NCBI RefSeq assembly: GCF_934668725.1
Contig: NZ_CAKUOF010000027.1
Location: 1 to 27,301 of the forward strand
Direction: 5' to 3'
Source of the DNA: an uncultured Dysgonomonas sp.
GTDB taxonomy: Bacteria > Bacteroidota > Bacteroidia > Bacteroidales > Dysgonomonadaceae
Length of the DNA: 27,301 nucleotides
Within the stretch, counting starts at the first letter, position 1. Each line of letters opens with the position of its first letter. Below the pieces are notes generated by a model. The model saw nothing but the letters and a program-made list of their open reading frames with translations. It did not search any database and was not told the DNA's origin. Of the stretch, positions 22,101 through 27,301 are shown in pieces. Made by a program: the position numbers and the translations under genes.

Positions 22101-23519
22101 ATGAACAAAAAGGTTTTCTTCACTACATTTTTATTTATTGCCAGCCTTTTTTCATTAACAGCTCAAGAAGAGTCGAGCCGTACTCTTATTGTTGATGAGG
22201 TAGAATATGGTCAACCGAATCAGACCTATAATACATATAAGACTACTTGGAAAAAGAATCGCTTTAAAGATAACTGGATTATCTCTCTTGGAGGTGGTGC
22301 TCAGACTATAGCAGGTATAGATGATAGTAAAGGTCCTAAAAAGGATCGTATAACATTCGCACCTCAATTCTCGATTGCGAAATATTTTTCGCCAATCTGG
22401 GGATTAAGATTGAATTTTACCGGAGGTTCTTTGCACGGTTTTAATGATGGTAATTTTGGTACGTATGTTAAATGGAATCATGGTACCAAAAATTATATGG
22501 GGCAAAGTGTTGTAGGTACTCCAGGATATCCTCAGACAGGACCCTCTGCTGCTATGTTTACTTGGGATCCAGCATGGAATTATATGTTTGATTTAACTAA
22601 ACCAGAAGTTTATGCAAAGAATATAGGTGTTGAATATCAGGATGGAGGTCCTGCTGCTTATTATTGGAGACCTGGTAGAGAAGAGGGTAAGCTTTATATG
22701 CAGCATTTTAAATATTTCCAAGTCAATATTGATTTCATGTTTGACTTAATAAATTTGATTGGAAATTATAACTCAAAACGCTTCTTTGAAATTACACCTT
22801 TTGGGGGTATTGGATTCTATAATACTTTTGCTAATATGGGAAGCGATAACATTATGACTGTAGGTGCTCATGGTGGTATTATAACCAAGTTCAGACTAAG
22901 TGATAGATTAGGTTTAAATGCTGAATTTTCTGGCTCTGTTGTTCCAGACTCTTTTGATGGACAGGTAGGTGATACTAAATCTATGGATGGTATTGCTCAG
23001 GCTACTTTATCTGTTGCTTATAAATTTGGTAGAACAGACTGGGAAGTTGCAGAACCTATGGATTATGAATTGGTAAATCGTCTAAATGATGAAATAAATA
23101 CATTAAGAGAACGTAATGCTAAACTGGCTGCGAAAGAGTGTCCTACTTGTCCTCCTCCACCCCCAGTTGTAAAACCTGAACCTACTTCGGATATCAAGTT
23201 CTTGCCTGATCCTGTATTCTTTAGACTTGACAAGTCGGTGATAGATCCATCAGAATGGGTTAGAATTGATAAGGCTGCTACTTACTTGACAGAGCATCCT
23301 GATGTGAATGTTGTTGTTACTGGATATGCAGATAAGAAAACAGGTAATCCTCAATATAATATGAAACTTTCGGAGCGTCGTGCCAAGACTGTAGCTCAAG
23401 CATTGATCGAACAATATGGCATCAATCCTCTAAGAGTATCTATTAACTGGTCGGGAGATAAGATCCAACCATTTAAAATAAATGAATGGAACCGTGTTGT
23501 AATATTTGTTATTGAATAA
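22101..23519 (+). CDS. OmpA-family outer membrane protein
   Basis: 472 residues. A signal peptide of about 21 residues (FIASLFSLTAQ) is followed by an N-terminal beta-barrel region (about 55-320, aromatic-rich strands). A coiled coil (LNDEINTLRERNAKLAAKE) and a proline linker (CPTCPPPPPVVKP) follow. The C-terminal OmpA peptidoglycan-binding domain (about 365-472) contains VVVTGYADKKTG, YNMKLSERRAKTVAQAL and INWSGDK. It anchors the outer membrane to the cell wall. An isolated promoter and a strong terminator suggest a monocistronic, well-expressed gene. Confidence 0.92.
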   Translation: MNKKVFFTTFLFIASLFSLTAQEESSRTLIVDEVEYGQPNQTYNTYKTTWKKNRFKDNWIISLGGGAQTIAGIDDSKGPKKDRITFAPQFSIAKYFSPIWGLRLNFTGGSLHGFNDGNFGTYVKWNHGTKNYMGQSVVGTPGYPQTGPSAAMFTWDPAWNYMFDLTKPEVYAKNIGVEYQDGGPAAYYWRPGREEGKLYMQHFKYFQVNIDFMFDLINLIGNYNSKRFFEITPFGGIGFYNTFANMGSDNIMTVGAHGGIITKFRLSDRLGLNAEFSGSVVPDSFDGQVGDTKSMDGIAQATLSVAYKFGRTDWEVAEPMDYELVNRLNDEINTLRERNAKLAAKECPTCPPPPPVVKPEPTSDIKFLPDPVFFRLDKSVIDPSEWVRIDKAATYLTEHPDVNVVVTGYADKKTGNPQYNMKLSERRAKTVAQALIEQYGINPLRVSINWSGDKIQPFKINEWNRVVIFVIE

Positions 23520-23548
23520 GTAAAGAATAAATATCATAAAATATAAAG

Positions 23549-23581
23549 CGTCTCTTAGTGAAAACTAAGGGACGTTTTTTT
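23549..23581 (+). terminator. Terminator of the OmpA-family gene
   Basis: CGTCTCTTAG and CTAAGGGACG pair over ten positions (one G-U pair) around TGAAAA and are followed by seven T. Confidence 0.9.
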
Positions 23582-23633
23582 ATATTTGTCTTTCTTCTAA
23601 GTGTTTAATCGGAAATCTAATAATTAATATAAT

Positions 23634-24611
23634 ATGAAAATAATTAATTGGGGTATTATAGGTTGTGGTGATGTTTGTGAAAAGAAAAGCGGACCTTCTT
23701 TTTACAAGATAGAATATTCGAATCTAGAGGCTGTTATGAGACGAGATCAGGATAAGGTAAAGGATTATGCCATGCGACACAAGGTTGATAAATATTATAC
23801 AGATGCTGATCTGTTGATTGCTGATCCCCAAGTGAATGCTGTGTATATTGCCACACCGCCTAATACCCATATGAAGTATGCTATCAAAGCCATGCAGGCC
23901 GGGAAACCCGTGTATGTGGAGAAGCCTATGGGGATGAATTCTGCCGAGTGTGAAGAAATGATCCGAGTTTCAGAAGTTACTAATCAGAAGCTGTTTGTTG
24001 CTTTTTACCGTAGAGCATTGCCTTACTTCTTAAAAGTGAAAGAATTGCTGGAGAGTGGAGTTATAGGTAACGTTTTAACTGTTGAGGTAAAGCAATACCG
24101 CTCTCCAAGGGTTTCAGATTTAACTTCTTCCGATCATACATGGCGGGTAAATAAAGATATAGCGGGTGAAGGTTATTTTTACGATCTGGCACCTCATACC
24201 TTAGACATTTTAGATTTTTTGTTGGGAGAGATTACCGATGCTAAAGGTTTCTCTGCGAACCTGGGTCAATTTTATGAAGTGAAGGATACCATTTCAGCCA
24301 TTCTTAAATTTAAGTCAGGTGTTATCGGTAGTGGACGTTGGTGCTTTGTTACTTCGGCTCAAACGGATGTAGATTCTATTATTATTACCGGAACTAAGGG
24401 AGAGATAAGATTCAGTACATTTGCCTTCTCTCCTATCTTATTACTGTCGGATACAGCTTCTGAGAGCTTTGATATACCCTCACCTGAACATATTCAGCAG
24501 CCATTGATTCAAACAATAGTAGATGAATTAAGGGGCGTCGGAGAATGTCCCTCGACAGGTGTTAGCGGTGCTAGAACCTCGCGTGTGATGGATCTGATTC
24601 TCAATGCTTAA
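23634..24611 (+). CDS. Gfo/Idh/MocA-family oxidoreductase
   Basis: 325 residues. The N-terminal Rossmann domain (INWGIIGCGDVCEKKSGPSF at 3-22; AVYIATPPNTHMKYA near 80-94) carries the family motif VEKPMGM near 95-101, whose Lys is catalytic. The C-terminal alpha/beta domain contains GGGY-like GEGYFYDLAPHTLDILDFLL near 180-199, with the conserved H. These enzymes use NAD(P) to oxidise or reduce sugars and related compounds; the substrate is not evident. Single gene with its own terminator. Confidence 0.9.
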   Translation: MKIINWGIIGCGDVCEKKSGPSFYKIEYSNLEAVMRRDQDKVKDYAMRHKVDKYYTDADLLIADPQVNAVYIATPPNTHMKYAIKAMQAGKPVYVEKPMGMNSAECEEMIRVSEVTNQKLFVAFYRRALPYFLKVKELLESGVIGNVLTVEVKQYRSPRVSDLTSSDHTWRVNKDIAGEGYFYDLAPHTLDILDFLLGEITDAKGFSANLGQFYEVKDTISAILKFKSGVIGSGRWCFVTSAQTDVDSIIITGTKGEIRFSTFAFSPILLLSDTASESFDIPSPEHIQQPLIQTIVDELRGVGECPSTGVSGARTSRVMDLILNA

Positions 24612-24617
24612 TAAGAT

Positions 24618-24660
24618 AAACTATCACCTTAAAGTCAAATATCGTTTAAGGTGATAGTTT
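24618..24660. terminator. Bidirectional terminator
   Basis: 16-bp perfect stem (24618-24633 with 24645-24660), 11-base loop, A and T rich ends. It lies between the oxidoreductase and the convergent pyrC gene. Confidence 0.9.
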
Positions 24661-24671
24661 TATATTTGATT

Positions 24672-26009
24672 TTAGTTATTGAAGGTAAGTGCTTGCCCTC
24701 TTACTTCGTTTACCTGTCCGTTTTCAAAAGCAACTTGTCCGTTAAGGAATGTTTTCTCAATAGATGTCGATACCGTCTCGTTTTCGAGTGGAGACCATTT
24801 GCACTTATATAGAATATTCTCTTGTGTAATAGTATAATCCTTGTTGGGATTTACAAGAACCAGATCGGCAAAATAGCCTTCACGGATGTAGCCACGCTTG
24901 TTTATTCTGAATAAAGTTGCCGGAGCATGGCACATTTTATTGACTACTTCTTCTTTTGATATTTTTCCTTGTTTAGACATCTCAAGCATCATTTGCAATG
25001 AATGCTGCACTAGTGGACCTCCGGATGCGGCTTGAAGGCATCCACCTGTTTTCTCCTCCAATAAATGTGGAGCATGGTCTGTCGCTATAACATCCAGTTT
25101 GCCTTTGAGAAGCCCCTGTAGAAGAGCATCTCTGTCTTCTTTTGTTTTTACTGCCGGATTCCATTTGATACGATTTCCGTATTTCTCATAATCTTCATCG
25201 GAGAACCAAAGGTGATGTACACAAACCTCTCCCGTTATTTTTTTCTCTGTCAGCGGTTTCACATCAAACAGACTAATTTCTCTTTCTGTTGACAGGTGTA
25301 ATATGTGAAGTCTTGCACCATACTTATCAGCAAGCTCTACCGCTTTGGCTGACGATTGATAACAGGCTTCCGCACTTCTTATCAGTGGATGATATTTAAC
25401 GGGAATATCGTCACCTAGCAGATCTTTATAATAAGCGATATTTTTTTGTATGATTTCTTCCTCTTCGCAGTGAGTAGTTATGATCATATCAATCTCTGCA
25501 AATATAGCCTCCAGTGCTTTGCGTTTATCAACCAGCATATTTCCGGTAGATGAGCCCATAAATATTTTTACACCGCAAGTATTCTTTTTGTCGATTTTAC
25601 GAAGTTCAGCCAGATTGTCATTAGTAGCTCCCAGATAGAAAGAATAGTTGGCATACGATTTTTGTGATGCTACTTCAAATTTGTCATTCAGAGCTTCAAT
25701 AGATGTTGTTTGTGGCTTAGTATTAGGCATTTCCATGTATGAAGTCACTCCCCCTGCAATGGCTGCCTTACTTTCGGAGGCAATATCGCCCTTATGAGTC
25801 AGTCCCGGATCTCTAAAGTGTACCTGATCGTCTATTACGCCCGGTGTTAACCATAATCCTTCAGCATCGATAATGGTTGCCCTGTTAATGATTTCAGTCG
25901 GAACACTATTCTCTTTGTAAATAGCCTTAATGATTTCTCTCTCTATAAGAACAGAACCTTTAATCGATTCACCCTCATTTATTATAGTTGCATTGTGAAT
26001 AAGGTACAT
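24672..26009 (-). CDS. pyrC: Dihydroorotase
   Basis: 445 residues of the amidohydrolase superfamily, catalysing ring closure of carbamoyl aspartate to dihydroorotate in pyrimidine synthesis. Metal and active-site features are VIDDQVHFRDPG (58-69), the carboxylated lysine K148 in CGVKIFMGSS, H180 in TTHCEEE, H235/H238 in HILHLST and D311 in ATDHAPH. The usual first-strand HxH reads QVH (Q62, H64), a variant I associate with Bacteroidales dihydroorotases. Allantoinase or hydantoinase is the main alternative but less likely. Monocistronic with promoter box 26056-26063. Confidence 0.88.
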   Translation of the reverse strand: MYLIHNATIINEGESIKGSVLIEREIIKAIYKENSVPTEIINRATIIDAEGLWLTPGVIDDQVHFRDPGLTHKGDIASESKAAIAGGVTSYMEMPNTKPQTTSIEALNDKFEVASQKSYANYSFYLGATNDNLAELRKIDKKNTCGVKIFMGSSTGNMLVDKRKALEAIFAEIDMIITTHCEEEEIIQKNIAYYKDLLGDDIPVKYHPLIRSAEACYQSSAKAVELADKYGARLHILHLSTEREISLFDVKPLTEKKITGEVCVHHLWFSDEDYEKYGNRIKWNPAVKTKEDRDALLQGLLKGKLDVIATDHAPHLLEEKTGGCLQAASGGPLVQHSLQMMLEMSKQGKISKEEVVNKMCHAPATLFRINKRGYIREGYFADLVLVNPNKDYTITQENILYKCKWSPLENETVSTSIEKTFLNGQVAFENGQVNEVRGQALTFNN

Positions 26010-26055
26010 GTTTTTTATTTTTCGGGTTATTTATTTCTTGTTTTACACTCTTATA

Positions 26056-26063
26056 CAAAGATA
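26056..26063 (-). promoter_or_regulatory. Promoter -7 box for pyrC
   Basis: Minus strand TATCTTTG (TAnnTTTG), 47 bases before the pyrC start codon. Confidence 0.55.
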
Positions 26064-26095
26064 ACGGTTTTGCTGATATGTATTGTAGAATAATA

Positions 26096-26146
26096 AAACA
26101 GGCTTGTTATTAAAGTAATAGCAAGTATTAATAAGCCTGAGGTTTT
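26096..26146. terminator. Terminator-like hairpin without an obvious gene
   Basis: AAAACAGGCTT and AAGCCTGAGGTTTT pair over the CAGGCTT/AAGCCTG core, with partly complementary TTATTA segments inside. No gene ends here in this window, unless a small unrecognised transcript does. Confidence 0.5.
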
Positions 26147-26877
26147 AAACTTGTAACCCAAGTGCACAAAAAGTACTACAATCGAAACAATTTTTATACA
26201 AAAAAGTGACATTTTATACTTTTTTTGTTTATTTATTAACTTTCATAATATCAGTACTTAATGTCGAAAAAGGTTACAAAAGTGACAAAAGTTACACTCG
26301 TTTTATTTTTCTCCTTTTTTTCATTGTTCTGTTTCTTTTAATAGATAAATTTATGGTAAGTTTAATTGTAAAACCGATCGGTCAGTTTTCTGAGGGATGA
26401 AATGGTTTTTATTCAAGATTTTTCAGTTCAATAAAATATTACTTATATTTGTCATATCATAAACGAAAAAATACTCCGATGAAAATATCTAAGTAAAATC
26501 GATGGTTATATACCATCATGTAAATTCCGAGCCTATCGGAACATTTTGGTCAATAGAATTATCCATTTTGTCAGTGCTATATCTGCAAATGCACCGGCAT
26601 AAACTTAGAATACATGTAATTAAAAAAACGTCCTTAATGTCGTGCTTTAAAGCTGTAACTATCAATTGTAGTTATACTTATATCGACAGTTTAATTTTTT
26701 AAGCAACACACTCGTGATTGTTTATCCATCTATGCTTTATTCTAACGATTTGCCAAGTATGCAGCTTTTGTTCATGTCTGCTTGCCGGAACGTTACTTTG
26801 TTAGTTATGCAAATTAGTAGTTGATTTGTTTAATGTTCTATTAAATTATTCTTCTACGCGTAATCGAAGATTGCTTG
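26147..26877. other. Gene-free AT-rich region
   Basis: No credible gene. It contains a near-palindrome ACAAAAAAGT...ACTTTTTTTGT (26198-26228), three 9-bp iterations GTTACAAAA/GTGACAAAA/GTTACACTC (26273-26299), an isolated TATATTTG promoter-type box (26444-26451), and a five-codon frame MKISK from 26478. Two 64-66 codon frames are low-complexity and lack homology signs. Confidence 0.5.
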
Positions 26878-27258
26878 TATTCCTTTTGCCCTAAGCCGCA
26901 AAAGGAATCAAAAAGTCTTTGTGCTGCGTGGCTCGCCTGTCTGACTTTAGCTTGCAGTCTAAACTAAACTTACTGCCTATCGGCACGTTTAGTTTTACGC
27001 CTGCTTCGCTTGTCATCCAACGGCTGTGCCACTGATGCACCGGGGCTGACGCATGCAAAGGGCTTTTATCCGTCAGGCTTCCCGACCTTGCCGGTTGCAC
27101 GGGGTACCCGCAGGGCGAATGAAAGCGTTAAGAAACAAAAGGATATCAATAGTAAATGTTTTCTTTTGTTTTAGCTTTCGAGACCTTAGCGGGTCGGACA
27201 AAGAGGCTCAGTCTTGATCTTTTGTTTCGTTTTGCATCAAGGCAAAATGAAAAACAAA
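26878..27258. ncRNA. GC-richer block with serial hairpins, possible structured RNA or repeat element
   Basis: Several strong inverted repeats follow one another. ATTCCTTTTGC/GCAAAAGGAAT (26879-26908, 11 bp perfect). AAACTAAAC/GTTTAGTTT (26961-26995) with an inner TGCC/GGCA stem. GAAAGC and AAACAAAAG nested with CTTTTGTTT and GCTTTC (27121-27179). TTTTGC/GCAAAA extended by TTTGTTTC/GAAAAACAAA (27221-27258). Base composition is clearly richer in G and C than its surroundings between 26890 and 27120. A minus-strand 69-codon frame here (26891-27100) has no protein-like features. Could be a non-coding RNA, a repeat family member or the edge of another mobile element. Confidence 0.35.
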
Positions 27259-27301
27259 CCCGATAGGGTGCGTTAGAAATAATAGAACATATAAACCCCA
27301 A

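Noticed and set aside
26206..26400. 64-codon hydrophobic plus-strand frame
   Set aside because: Low-complexity T-rich sequence giving Phe/Leu codons; the start region lies in an inverted repeat and no promoter box precedes it.
26502..26702. 66-codon plus-strand frame after the TATATTTG box
   Set aside because: Composition is not protein-like, the first ATG after the box belongs to a five-codon frame, and small palindromes cover its start.
26891..27100. 69-codon minus-strand frame in the GC-rich block
   Set aside because: It lies across strong hairpins, has no domain or promoter, and frames in GC-rich non-coding DNA are expected to stay open by chance.

Overview
The window looks like the chromosome of a Bacteroidota bacterium, most likely order Bacteroidales and perhaps close to Dysgonomonas (the genus is a guess). 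The evidence is AT-rich DNA, repeated promoters of the Bacteroidota type (TTTG, 19 bases, TAnnTTTG), and gene families typical of the group: DUF5063, WG-repeat proteins, DUF6056, OmpA with a long N-terminal barrel, and a dihydroorotase of the IDDQVHF type.

Left part, about 117-11789: an integrated mobile element of about 11.7 kb sitting in the 3' end of a tRNA-Leu(TAA) gene. A 14-bp direct repeat of the tRNA end marks both boundaries. Just inside each end is an identical 19-bp putative integrase arm site. The element carries a tyrosine integrase, two small helix-turn-helix proteins, a run of small unknown genes, a terminase-small-subunit-like protein, and a short tail-fibre-like protein with 11-residue repeats. 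Next comes an XRE repressor with a RhuM-family protein, transcribed divergently from an operon of at least six small proteins. The right third is decaying: two separate fragments of Rha-type phage regulators, a broken replication-initiator gene interrupted by a 3 x 22-bp tandem repeat, and another unidentified coding remnant. No capsid, portal, large terminase or lysis gene is visible, so it is either a strongly reduced prophage or a phage satellite.

Middle, 11777-18053: tRNA-Leu and tRNA-Gly share one clear promoter. They are followed by a Rieske-like lipoprotein with an aldo/keto reductase (minus strand), a TauE/SafE-type (TSUP) transporter with its DUF1634 partner and a small lipoprotein (plus strand), and a minus-strand operon DUF5063 - 3'-5' exonuclease - RlmI-type rRNA methyltransferase.

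Right, 18476-26009: a secreted WG-repeat protein, two cell-surface glycan genes (GT14-type transferase and a DUF6056 membrane protein), a highly expressed-looking OmpA-family protein, a Gfo/Idh/MocA oxidoreductase and dihydroorotase (pyrC). Most of these units end in strong hairpin terminators.

The last 1.3 kb (26010-27301) has no convincing gene. It holds iterated short repeats, an orphan promoter-like site, and a GC-richer block of three strong hairpins (26878-27258) that could be a structured RNA or a repeat element.
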